From: Roseiarcus sp963742305
Lineage (GTDB): Bacteria; Pseudomonadota; Alphaproteobacteria; Rhizobiales; Beijerinckiaceae
Assembly (NCBI GenBank): GCA_963742305.1
Contig: CAVULN010000034.1
Coordinates: 56,506 to 120,505, forward strand
DNA: 64,000 nucleotides
Reading direction: 5' to 3'
A program made the position numbers and the translations under genes. Shown piece by piece: positions 55,648 to 64,000 of the stretch. Each line of letters begins with the position of its first letter. Position 1 is the stretch's first letter. Below the pieces are notes generated by a model. That model ran no database searches. It saw only the letters and a list, made by a program, of their open reading frames with translations, and had not been told where the DNA came from.

Positions 55648-56458
55648 TCAGGACAGACCGAGCGACGCCAGCTTGTCGTGCGAAGCCCTCATCGCGCGGT
55701 TGACTTCCGTAAGCGGCGGCCAAGGGTCACCGTGGAATTCGATTTCCACGCTGAGCGGGCCTTTGAAGCCGCCTTTCTCCATGGTGCCGAGCACCGCCTT
55801 GAAGTCGATGTGTCCTTCGCCGATCGCGGGAAAATCCCAGACACGCCCTTCGCCGCGCTTGTCCTTCAAATGGCAGTGGACCAATTTCGGCAGCGCAACC
55901 TTCAGATCGGCGACGGGATCGACGCCACCGTAGAATTCGGCGTTTGCAGTGTCGTAGTTGATGAAGGACGTTCTTGCGGTCGATGCGCTGCAGGACTGGG
56001 ATCGCCGCTACGGCCGACTTGGTGATCTCGCCATGGATCTCGATGCCGAGAAGAATGTCGCGCGCCGCGGCGTAGTCGGCGAGGTCATGGATGTTGCCCA
56101 TGAAGGCTTCCTCGTCTTCGCTTTCGCTGTAGTGCCCGCCGATGGCGGTGTTCATGATCTCGATGCCCATGCGCTCGCAGAGATCGACGGCCTTGAGGCC
56201 ATCCTTCAATCCGTCCTTGGTGGTTAGATCGGAATGACCGCTGAGACTTAGCGACACCAGTCCGAGCTTGTTCATCATGCGCTGTATGCGGCCCAGCGTT
56301 TTGGCGTCAGCCTCGAGCGGGACGTGCTCGGTCCAGCCGCGTACCGCGCTCAATTCGACGAATTTGTAACCTGCCGCCGCGATCCCTTCGAGGGCCTCTT
56401 CAAGGCTATAGGTATGGTAACTGTTGGAATGCCCACCCAGCCGGTTCCTCAATGCCAT
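55648..56458 (-). CDS. Sugar phosphate isomerase/epimerase-type TIM-barrel protein (one frameshift)
   Basis: AP-endonuclease-2-superfamily (xylose isomerase-like) barrel, like IolE and related epimerases or dehydratases. It starts at ATG 56458 after GAGAGAGGG. Early blocks are LEEALEGIAAAGYKFVELSA and SLSGHSDLTTKDGLKDG; the metal-site region has GIEIHGEITKS. An extra base near 55966-55967 shifts the frame at RKNV. In the next frame the protein resumes with FINYDTANAEFYGG and HCHLKDKRGEGRVWDFPAIG, ending GPLSVEIEFHGDPWPP and a short tail. Corrected length is about 269 aa. It works presumably with the adjacent dehydrogenases in sugar or polyol breakdown. Confidence 0.85.
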
Positions 56459-56978
56459 GCGACCCTCTCTCTTTGGACCGGAAAAGGCATTCTCACGTTC
56501 GCGAGTACTACTTGTCAAACCCAACAGGCGCTCATTGACCGCATCAGAAAAATCGGGTCAAGAGGCCAGCGACTCTCTACAACGGTTCAGATGGCGGACC
56601 AGCTCCGGCTGGATGGGAACGCGGAACTCAACGCGGCAGCGGCGAAGATCGGCCAAGCAATCGCGCGCCGATGCCGGCGGCGGTTCGCGACTTCGCCTGC
56701 GTGGTCGCGCGGCTGAAGTTGCCAACCGAAGCAGGTAAGCGCGGCCGGCCTCACTCGAGCGCGCGCTATCAAGGCCGTAAGTGCCAGGGTTCTTGAAACG
56801 TTCGGAGGCGATGTGCGCGCTTGGCGTCGGCGGCCGTCCCTGCCGAAGAAATAGCCGGCGAGAATACGCGTCGGGCGCTCTCTCGGTCAGGTGTGCCCTT
56901 CAATCAATGGAAGCCGTGGGCTTGCCAGATCGCCCTAACGAGGGCAGGTTAGACCTCGTCCCCGCGAAGAGGGAACGG
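56459..56978. other. 520-bp region upstream of the isomerase-dehydrogenase pair
   Basis: Probably contains the leftward promoter of the 56458-54639 pair. No convincing gene on either strand. Confidence 0.4.
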
Positions 56979-57128
56979 ATGGCCAATCCGGGACAACCGA
57001 CAACAAGTCTAGGCGCCACTGGCGACGCGGTGAAGCGATTGGAGCGCGCTCTGCGGCGAACGCCCAATCCCGGGCTCAACGTCGACGACGTCTTCCTGAC
57101 CCGCAGATTACTGATTTTGCTCATCTGA
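56979..57128 (+). pseudogene. Peptidoglycan-binding-like domain fragment
   Basis: A 49-aa frame from ATG 56979 contains GDAVKRLERALRRTPNPGLN followed by VDDVF. This resembles the repeat of PG_binding_1 domains (a G-x-x-V-x-x-L-Q-x-x-L helix and VDGxFGP turn). The similarity stops at the turn, and the rest (LTRRLLILLI) is unrelated. It is likely a fragment of a larger gene carried in with this region. Confidence 0.4.
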
Positions 57129-57298
57129 GCCCGCTGACGCCTAGCGCACTTGACAAGTAAAAAAGCGCGGACGTGACAACGCCCACTCGTGTCGTAGATC
57201 GCCGTTTGCGCGCGGGCATGTTCCCGCAATGCTCAGACGACCGCCACTACTCTGACAAACCCACGCGCGCCTTCGCCGGGGCGGCTTGGTCCGGGTGC

Positions 57299-58437
57299 TC
57301 ACCGCAGGGTCACGACCTTCTTCTTGCGCACGCTCTCGTCGGCGGCGAGCACGATGCGGAGGCTGTTCACCGCATCCTCCGTGTGGTCGGAGAGGTCGAC
57401 GTTCCCGCGGATCGCGTTCAGGAGAACGAGCTGCTCGCGTTCGCAGAGTTCGTCGTGGCTCGGCTCGTCGTCCATGCGGAAGATCTCGTCGGCCTTGGCG
57501 AGCGAGTTGTCCTTGTTGAGCTTCGAATGGTGGACGCGGATCGCGTTCGTCTTCGTGTGCGTATCGATATCGGCCGAGGTCGTGTCGCTCGCCCCCTCGC
57601 CGGCACCCTTGCCCTGCTCGGCCATGACGATGCTGACGCAACCCTTGGGGCCGACCACGTCCTTCACGAAGAAGGCGACCTCGCTCATCATCGGGCCCCA
57701 GCCCGCCTCGTACCAGCCGACCGACCCGTCGTCGAAGTCGACGTGCAGGTGGCCGTAGTTGTAGGTCTTGACCTCCTTCGCTCAGGTGCGCGCCGATGCC
57801 GTGGACGCGCACCGGCTTGGCGCCGGTCATCTGGCACATCACGTCGACATAGTGGACGCCGCAGTCGACGATCGGCGGCAGCGACTCCATCAGGTTCTTG
57901 TGCCAGGTCCAGGCGGCGCCGATAGCTCTGCTGGTTGAGGTTCATGCGCATGACGAGCGGCTTGCCCAGGCGCTGCGCGCGAGCTCGATGAACTTCGTCC
58001 AGGACGGGTGGACGCGCAGGATGTAGCCGATGACCAGCTTGCGCGTCGTCGCCGCGCGCCGCGGCGACGACGCGTCTCGGCGTCGTCCACGGTGTCGGCG
58101 ATCGGCTTTTCCATGAAGACGTGGCGCCGGCCTCGAAGGCGCGGATGGCGTAGTCGGCATGCGTGTCGGGCCAGGTGTTGATCGAGACGACGTCGGGCTT
58201 CAGCCTCTCGAGCGCCTCCCCGTAATCGGCAAAGCGCGGCACGTTCGACCAGCGTGCCGGCAGGTCGGCGCGCTTGGCAATGCGCCGGGCGCAGAGCCCG
58301 GCGAGCTCGAACCCCTCGATCTTGTCGTAGGCGCGGGCGTGTGAGGCGCCCATATTGCCGACCCCAACCACCAGCACGCGCAGTGCGCCTTTCTTCTTCG
58401 CTATTGAGTTCGCCTTTCGGTTCGTCATCGCGGCCAT
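57299..58437 (-). CDS. Gfo/Idh/MocA-family oxidoreductase (several frameshifts)
   Basis: A second dehydrogenase of the family. From ATG 58437, preceded by GGAGGAAGGA, it reads MAAMTNRKANSIAKKKG, then the nucleotide-binding VLVVGVGNMGASHARAYDKI. The catalytic-Lys region MEKPIADTVDDAE is in another frame after a one-base loss near 58122. More shifts occur between about 57780 and 58080. The C terminus is again clear: MMSEVAFFVKDVVGPKGCVS and EQLVLLNAIRGNVDLSDHTE. Corrected length is about 380 aa. The density of indels in 58120-57780 could mean true decay or poor local sequence quality. It diverges from the amine oxidase gene. Confidence 0.8.
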
Positions 58438-58630
58438 GTCCTTCCTCCCTTGCAACCTTTGACGCAGTGGCCCGAGATAACCGGTCTTATATTAGGGAAG
58501 CGCCGGTGCCTCCAGCGGAGCATATGGCCGTCCGGCGCGCCCGACGACGATGCGCAAGAAGCACGGCGTCACTTGACCCGGTCGTCGTTCGGGTCTTAGG
58601 TGTTGACTTTAAGGCAGTTGCGATCACCGT

Positions 58631-60547
58631 GTGGGGCAACCAGTGGATATAGCTCACGCCGCGTTGTTGGCGTCGCCCCATCCGCTCGATCCGTTGTCGG
58701 CCGCCGAGATCGCCCTTGCGGCCGCGATCGTCCAGGCCTCGCACGACCTCGGGGCGGGGATGCGGTTCGAGACCGTCGTCCTGCACGAGGTTTTTGAAGC
58801 GGACGGGCCTGCGACCCGACGCGCCTTCGTATCCTTCTACGACATCGCGACGGGCAACCTTTTCGAGGCGGTCGTATCGCTGACGGGAGGAACCGTCGAG
58901 AGCTACGTGCCACGCCCAGGCGCGCGGCCGCGCATCGCCCCGGACGAATTCCTGCTGGCCGAGCAGATCGCCAAGTCGCATCCCGATTTTCTCGCGGCAC
59001 TCGTCAAACGGGGCATCACCGACGTCTCGCTGGTGTGCAGCGATCCTTGGTCCTGTGGTGTGTTCGGGCATCCGGATGAGGTCGGTCGCCGCCTGATCCA
59101 GACGATCACGTGGGTACGCAACCACCCTCACGACAATCAATATGCTCACCCCGTCGAGGGGTTGAGCGCCCTTGTCGACATTGATCGCGGCGAGGTGCTG
59201 CGGATTGACGATTTTGGCGTCGTTCCGGTGCCGCACGACGAAGGCAATTTCGCAGCGGGCTTCCAGCAGAGTTGGCGAACGGATCTCAAGCCCATCGAAG
59301 TAATCCAACCGCAGGGACCAAGTTTCACGGTCGATGGCTGGGGAATTGAGTGGTGTGGCTGGCGGTTCCGCGTCGGCTTCACGCCGCGCGAAGGGCTGGT
59401 GCTGCACGACCTGCGCATCCGGGATGCCGGCGTATGGCGCAGCGTGCTGAGGCGCGCGTCGTTGGCGGAGATGGTGGTGCCGTACGGCCACCCGAGCGGC
59501 GTACATCCGCGCAAGAACGCCTTCGATTGCGGGGAATACGGGATTGGCGTGCTGGCGAACAGCCTGACGCTCGGTTGCGATTGCCTGGGCGCCGTGCACT
59601 ATTTCGATGCCGTGGTGAACCGGATCGACGGCACTGCGCAAACCATTCCAAACGCGATCTGCCTCCACGAGGAAGACGCCGGCGTGCTGTGGAAGCACAC
59701 CGATTTCCGTACCCAGGACTGCGATATTCGGCGGGCGCGGCGGCTTGTGATCTCGTTCATCGCGACGGTGGGCAACTATGAGTACGGGTTCTATTGGCAT
59801 CTGTATCTCGACGGCACTATCGAACTCGTTGTCAAGCTGACCGGGATCATCAATACCGCGGGCCTGATGCACGACGGTTCGACAGGCCGAGGCACGCTCG
59901 TTGCCCCAGGCGTTGTGGGCCACATCCACCAGCACGTGTTCAATGTCCGGCTCGACATGGCGGTGGATGGGCCCAACAATACGGTCGTGGAAGTCGACAC
60001 GGTCGCCGACCCGGCTGGGCCTGATAACCCGTGGTGCAACGCTCTGTCGATCGTCGAGAAACCATTGCTGAGCGAGAAGGCGGCGCGGCGCTCTGGCGAT
60101 CCATCGCGCATCCGCTCGTGGAAGATCGTCAATCGCGAGCGAAGAACGGCGCTTGGCTATCATCCTGGCTACCGCTTGCTGGCTCAGAGCGCGCTACGGA
60201 CGCCGATGCCGCCCGGCAGCCAAGTGGCGCAGCGCGCCGGCTTTGTAGCCAACGACATTTGGGTCACTCCGACGCGGGCCGACGAACGCTGGCCGGCGGG
60301 CGACTACGTGAACCAGAGCGCGCTGGGCCAAGGCCTCCCGGCTTGGACCGAACAGGATCGTTCGGTCGCCGATCGGCCAATCACCGTCTGGCATACCTTC
60401 GGCCACAACCATATTGTCCGGCCGGAGGACTACCCGGTGACGCCTTCCACGCACTGCGGATTCACCCTGCAGCCGTTCGGCTTTTTCGACCGAAATCCAA
60501 CACTCGACGTGCCGCCGTCTAAGTCGACCCACAGCTGCTGCGCCTGA
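58631..60547 (+). CDS. Copper-containing primary amine oxidase
   Basis: Oxidises primary amines to aldehydes with release of ammonia and hydrogen peroxide, using copper and the self-made cofactor topaquinone. The cofactor Tyr is residue 383 in TVGNYEYGFYW, and the catalytic base is Asp299 in AFDCGEYG. Copper ligands are in GHIHQHVFNVRLD (His433 and His435) and His594 in HNHIVRPEDYP. These spacings match Arthrobacter phenylethylamine/histamine-type oxidases of about 640 aa. No signal peptide is visible, so it is cytoplasmic. The GTG start at 58631 was chosen over GTG 58643. The ABC importer genes follow 54 bp downstream, which suggests amine uptake and oxidation as one unit. Intact. Confidence 0.93.
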   Translation: MGQPVDIAHAALLASPHPLDPLSAAEIALAAAIVQASHDLGAGMRFETVVLHEVFEADGPATRRAFVSFYDIATGNLFEAVVSLTGGTVESYVPRPGARPRIAPDEFLLAEQIAKSHPDFLAALVKRGITDVSLVCSDPWSCGVFGHPDEVGRRLIQTITWVRNHPHDNQYAHPVEGLSALVDIDRGEVLRIDDFGVVPVPHDEGNFAAGFQQSWRTDLKPIEVIQPQGPSFTVDGWGIEWCGWRFRVGFTPREGLVLHDLRIRDAGVWRSVLRRASLAEMVVPYGHPSGVHPRKNAFDCGEYGIGVLANSLTLGCDCLGAVHYFDAVVNRIDGTAQTIPNAICLHEEDAGVLWKHTDFRTQDCDIRRARRLVISFIATVGNYEYGFYWHLYLDGTIELVVKLTGIINTAGLMHDGSTGRGTLVAPGVVGHIHQHVFNVRLDMAVDGPNNTVVEVDTVADPAGPDNPWCNALSIVEKPLLSEKAARRSGDPSRIRSWKIVNRERRTALGYHPGYRLLAQSALRTPMPPGSQVAQRAGFVANDIWVTPTRADERWPAGDYVNQSALGQGLPAWTEQDRSVADRPITVWHTFGHNHIVRPEDYPVTPSTHCGFTLQPFGFFDRNPTLDVPPSKSTHSCCA

Positions 60548-60601
60548 GGACTCGAGTGGCACACCGACTGTCAGGGAGAAGCAAACTGAGGAGGAAATGC
60601 G

Positions 60602-61870
60602 ATGAAGGACAAGAATTGGACGCCCGGTCGTCGCGCCGTCGTCAAGGGCCTCGGCGCAGCGGTCGTCGCGCCGTTGGCCGCGCCCTTTGTCAAATCGGCG
60701 CTGGCGGCTGACAGCAAACCGTTGCGCCTCGCCGTGGTCGCCGCCCAAATCGCCGACCACACCGATTACCTGAGCGGCGCCACGCTGGCCGTGGACGAGA
60801 TCAACGCTGCTGGCGGCGTGAAGGGCCGACAGATCAAGCTCGAACACCACGACTGCGATATCTTCACGCCGGACGGCATTCTGGCGGGATACCGCGCGGT
60901 CGTCGACACGAAGCCCGACGCCATCGGCAGCGCCTTCGTGCCGCTGGCCCGCCAAACGATGCTCGAGGCGCTGGGCGACTACAAGGCGCCGCTGCTAACC
61001 GGCGACACCAATATCGATCTGCTCACCTTCGCAAAGAAAAATCGCGACAAGTATTGGAACTATTTCCAGGTCGATCCGCCGGAGATCTATTACGGCCGGA
61101 TGTTCCCCAAATTCCTCGACCAGGTGGCGGCCGGGGGGGTGTGGAAGCCGACCAACAACAAGGTCCACATCATCCGCGAGCAGAACAACTACAACATGCA
61201 GATCGCGAAGGAAGTGGTGGAAACGCTACCCAGCAGCAAGTTCGAGCTCGCCACCATCACCGACATTCAGTACCCCATGCAGGACTGGGGCCCGGTGATG
61301 CAGGCGATCAAGAAAGTCCAGGCCGGGGTCATTATGCTCGATTACTGGGTGGGGGCAGAGGAAGCCGCGTTCTGCCAGCAGTTCGTCGCCGATCCAGTTA
61401 AAGGTGCGCTGGTCTACATCCAGTACGGCGCGTCCCAGCCGGAGTTCCTCAATGTCGCGGGGGGAGCGGCGGAAGGCATGGTGTGGTCGACAGTGCTCGG
61501 CGTCTACAACGATGCCCAGGGGGCCGAGTTCCGCAAGAAGTATGCGGCGAAGCATCCGGGCGTGATCGGCCTCTGCTACACCGGGTCGGCCTATGACACC
61601 GTGTACATCCTGAAGAACGCATGGATGAACACTGACCCAGCGGATTTCAAGGCGATGGCCGACTTCATCCGAACGCATCCCTACCGCGGCGTCGACGGTG
61701 CTGTTGACTTGAACAACGACTACCAGGCGGCACTGCACTATCCATTGCAAACCCAGGACCTCAACAAGGGCATGGCCCAGCTCTACTTCCAGGTGCAGGA
61801 CGGCCAGCACAAGATCATCCAGCCGGATGTGCTGGCCGAGAGTAAGTTCCGCGCGTTCCCATGGACGTGA
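60602..61870 (+). CDS. ABC importer substrate-binding protein (branched-chain amino acid/amide type)
   Basis: Periplasmic type I binding protein of the HAAT group, 422 aa. A twin-arginine-like leader (PGRRAVVKGLGAAVVAPLAA) ends ALAADSKP, suggesting Tat export. The body has LSGATLAVDEINAAGGVKGR, then DDPDG-like FTPDGILAGYRAVVDTKPDA and YDTVYILKNAWMNTD, common in urea/amide- or amine-related binding proteins. GAGGAGG lies seven bases before ATG 60602. Its position after the amine oxidase suggests the ligand is the amine or a precursor, which is inference. The ATPase gene follows at once. Confidence 0.9.
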   Translation: MKDKNWTPGRRAVVKGLGAAVVAPLAAPFVKSALAADSKPLRLAVVAAQIADHTDYLSGATLAVDEINAAGGVKGRQIKLEHHDCDIFTPDGILAGYRAVVDTKPDAIGSAFVPLARQTMLEALGDYKAPLLTGDTNIDLLTFAKKNRDKYWNYFQVDPPEIYYGRMFPKFLDQVAAGGVWKPTNNKVHIIREQNNYNMQIAKEVVETLPSSKFELATITDIQYPMQDWGPVMQAIKKVQAGVIMLDYWVGAEEAAFCQQFVADPVKGALVYIQYGASQPEFLNVAGGAAEGMVWSTVLGVYNDAQGAEFRKKYAAKHPGVIGLCYTGSAYDTVYILKNAWMNTDPADFKAMADFIRTHPYRGVDGAVDLNNDYQAALHYPLQTQDLNKGMAQLYFQVQDGQHKIIQPDVLAESKFRAFPWT

Positions 61871-61900
61871 TTGATGCGGGGCGCCGCGCAAGGACCGGGA

Positions 61901-62634
61901 ATGACAACGGATCCGGTCCCTGCGATCTTCGGCTGCGAGGACATCCACATCCGCTTGGGCGGGCGGCCGATCCTCGAGGGCGTTACGGTGAGTATTCGGC
62001 CGGGCGAAATCCTCGGCGTGGTCGGGCCGAACGGTGCCGGCAAGACGACGCTATTCGAGGTGCTCTCCGGCCGCTACGCGCCCGACCGCGGCCGGGTGAT
62101 GCTGGGCGGACGCGACATCACGTCGCTGAAACTGTTTGCCCGCGCCCGCCTCGGCCTCGGCCGTACCTATCAGTCGCCAGTGGTGCCCGACGCGTTGACC
62201 GTGGCCGAGGTGTTTCGCGCCGCGCGGCAGGCCCATCAGCCGTTCCTCACGCGGTTTCATGCAGAATGGGCCGCGGACCAGGTCGGTTTCCGCGTGGCGA
62301 TGTCGGCGTTGGCCGGTTCGCTGGAGACGCTGAACCGGCGTAAGCTGCTGCTCGCCTGTCTGCTGATGCGCCGGCCGCGCGTCATGCTGCTCGACGAACC
62401 GGCAGCCGGTCTCATCAACTCCGAGATCGATGAGCTCGACGGCATCATCCGCCACTTCGCGCATCAGATGAGGTCGGCGTGATGCTGGTCGAGCATCGGC
62501 TGGAGTTGCTCTCGGCAATCGCCGACCATACCATCGTCCTCGACCTGGGGAAATTGATCGCCGAAGGCGACCCGGGTGCCGTATTCCAGAATCCACGCGT
62601 CCGCGCGGCCTATTTCGAGGTCGAGGCGGCATGA
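61901..62634 (+). CDS. ABC transporter ATP-binding protein, LivG-type (one frameshift, odd signature motif)
   Basis: One of two ATPases of the HAAT importer. Walker A is GPNGAGKT and Walker B VMLLDEPAAGL, with the LivG-like RLGLGRTYQSPVVPDALTV between. The usual LSxGQ-type signature before Walker B is replaced by GSLETLNRRKLLLACLLMRR, which lacks the Gly-Gln/Asp pair. After FAHQ a single base is missing near 62466. The next frame gives EVGVMLVEHRLELLSAIADH and the end, overlapping the next gene (ATGA). ATG 61901 follows AAGGACCGGG; ATG 61874 is an alternative. Corrected length is about 244 aa. Confidence 0.82.
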
Positions 62635-63380
62635 GCGACGTCCTGCGCATCGAGAACCTCTCGGCCGGCTACGGTCCACTCGGCGTGCTGCACAACGTCG
62701 ACCTGACGGTGCGCGCGGGCGAGCGCGTCGGCATCGTCGGGCTCAACGGCCACGGCAAGTCGACGCTGCCGCAGGGCGGTCGCCGGCAATCTTTACCGGC
62801 TGGCAGAGCGGCTCGATCAAGCTGAACGGGGTGGAGATCGGTGGCAGACGCAGCCAGGGCCCGGGACGCTACACGCACAAGATCGTGCGCATGGGACTCG
62901 CCCTGGTGCCGCAGGGTGACGCGCTGTTTCACGGCCTCTCCGTCGCCGACCATCTCGACAGCGGCGCCTACACCAAGCGCGCCTGGCGCGAACTGAAGCA
63001 GCGGCGCGAAAATGTGCTGGCGATCTTCCCGCCGCTGCAGAAACTGCTGAATTAGCCCGTGGGGAAGCTCTCCGGCGGCGAGCGGCGCATGGTCAGCCTC
63101 GGGACGTGGGCTGATGGACGACGCCAAGCTGCTGCTGATTGATGAGCCGTCCCTCGGCCTCGCGCCGAAGATTAGCAAGGGATTGTTGCAGGCGCTTATG
63201 CAGATCGACCTCAAGGACGGCGCCATGGCGATCGCCGAGCAGAACCTTTCCCTCCTCGAGGGCAGGGTTTCTCGGCTGATCGGCCTGCACGCCGGCAAGC
63301 TCAAGGGCGGAGCCGTGACACCCGACCTGCCGACGAGCGACTTCATCCACCACGGCGGTCATCCTCATCCGCAGCATTGA
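62631..63380 (+). pseudogene. ABC transporter ATP-binding protein, LivF-type (frameshifts and a stop)
   Basis: Second ATPase of the importer. It starts VLRIENLSAGYGPLGVLHNV with Walker A GLNGHGKST. The frame changes near 62770-62800; then SGSIKLNGVEIGG, LALVPQGDALFHGLSVADHL and FPPLQKLLN follow. A TAG at 63053-63055 interrupts just before the signature PVGKLSGGERRMVSLG. After an extra G in 63101-63103 the end is read as DAKLLLIDEPSLGLAPKISK and AEQNLSLLEG. The three defects include a nonsense codon, so real inactivation is possible, although sequencing error remains an option given the rest of the window. Confidence 0.75.
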
Positions 63381-63405
63381 CGCCGCCGCCACGGAGACGC
63401 GCCGC

Positions 63406-64000
63406 ATGGACTCCTACTACTTGTTGCTGACCGCGGTGAGTTTCGCGTCGATCTACGGGTTGCTCGCAATCGGCATCTCGATCGTCTGGTCAAGCCTCGG
63501 GATGATCAACTTAGCCCAGGGGTTTACCTTCACGGTCGCCGGCTACGGTGCGTGGTTGGCCGCGCAAAACATCAGCACGAACGGCTTTGTCGTGGTGGCG
63601 GGCGGCGTGATGACCGGAGCGTTGGCGGGGGGCGCTGACCGGCATGCTGGCGTTTATCCCGCTCTACGACAAGCCGAACTTCCCGCTGCGCAGCCTGATC
63701 GCCACCCTCGCCATCAGCCTGATGGGCGGGCAAGGCCTGCTTTGGCTGTTCACGTCGCGGGTCAAGGCGCTGCCGAAGATCTTCGGCGTCGGCAGCATTC
63801 ATATCGGTCCGGCAACCGCCAGCTACGACAAGATCGGCGCGATCGTCTGTTCGGCGATTTTGCTGCTGCTGACGCTGGGCTGGATGAAAGGCAGCCGGCG
63901 GGGCCTGGAAATTCGCGCCATGATGCAGAACCCCGAGGGCGCGGCGCTGGTGGGCGTCGGGCTCCGCTCCACCGCCATGGCTGTCATGATGGTGACCGGG
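63406..64000 (+). CDS. ABC transporter permease, LivH-type (partial, one frameshift)
   Basis: Start of an inner-membrane permease of the HAAT importer. From ATG 63406 it reads MDSYYLLLTAVSFASIYGLL, then GISIVWSSLGMINLAQGF, with the conserved LivH N-A-Q-G segment. The G run 63627-63632 has one base too many; the next frame continues ALTGMLAFIPLYDKPNFPLR and LIATLAISLMGGQGLLWLF, then IRAMMQNPEGAALVGVG, the cytoplasmic loop that contacts the ATPase. The gene runs off the window. It follows livF by 25 bp. Confidence 0.8.
   Translation, partial: MDSYYLLLTAVSFASIYGLLAIGISIVWSSLGMINLAQGFTFTVAGYGAWLAAQNISTNGFVVVAGGVMTGALAGGADRHAGVYPALRQAELPAAQPDRHPRHQPDGRARPALAVHVAGQGAAEDLRRRQHSYRSGNRQLRQDRRDRLFGDFAAADAGLDERQPAGPGNSRHDAEPRGRGAGGRRAPLHRHGCHDGDR

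Noticed and set aside
57212..57227. GCGGG/CCCGC hairpin as terminator of the second Gfo/Idh gene
   Set aside because: Short stem, 70 bp beyond the stop and without T-run.

Overview
The window reads as chromosomal DNA of a GC-rich alphaproteobacterium, most likely in the Hyphomicrobiales (Rhizobiales), possibly near Beijerinckiaceae or Methylocystaceae. The markers are lineage-typical: the phosphotransferase ChpT, a DUF4167 protein, a TIGR01459-type HAD protein, HisZ next to HisG, an Omp25/31-type porin, a PleC/DivJ-like histidine kinase, a GCG_CRPN-type peptide and a MarR plus OmpR-type regulator pair resembling PetP/PetR. The genus assignment is inference.

Layout. 1-1.7 kb: a decayed IS630-type transposase and a membrane-anchored class III nucleotide cyclase. 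1.8-5.8 kb: ilvE divergent from a MarR/response regulator/histidine kinase operon, then trxA. 5.9-12.7 kb: a housekeeping operon (HAD hydrolase, MaoC dehydratase, ribF, ileS, lspA, small exported protein). 13.2-18.0 kb: DUF4167, chpT, cysQ, a 65-aa protein, a PNPOx-like protein, and an AraC/MGMT fusion. 18.0-22.8 kb: an MscS-family channel and hisZ-hisG. 23-30 kb: a SAM-cyclase-ATPase-TPR protein, an EmrAB-type pump and its divergent TetR regulator with two operators. 30.2-36 kb: an unknown membrane protein, fumC, rplY, pth, DUF2141 and a porin. 36-42 kb: two more nucleotide cyclases (one with many PAS domains) and a hybrid-free histidine kinase. 42-44.6 kb: GST, YcgN and an HDAC-like deacetylase. 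44.9-52.8 kb: an MdtABC-like RND pump with two permeases. 52.9 kb: tRNA-Gly(GCC).

Downstream of the tRNA the character changes. There is a gene-poor stretch with a broken HEPN/AbiU2-like gene and a peptidoglycan-binding fragment. Next come two Gfo/Idh/MocA dehydrogenases and a sugar isomerase/epimerase-type TIM barrel on the minus strand. The window ends with a copper amine oxidase followed by a branched-chain-amino-acid-type ABC importer (binding protein, two ATPases, start of a permease). This looks like a catabolic accessory region for an amine and a polyol or sugar.

A cautionary theme is that many genes, including normally essential single-copy ones (ileS, ribF, hisG), are interrupted by single-base indels, often in G/C runs, while neighbours are intact. 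Sequencing or assembly error is the simplest explanation. Coordinates for those genes span the whole reconstructed gene. The most unusual structural signals are a 54-bp intergenic element present twice in opposite orientation (8342 and 16320), a 366-bp PAS-module duplication with a 135-bp identical core, and a 45-bp copy of the porin gene's 3' end on the far side of a cyclase gene.
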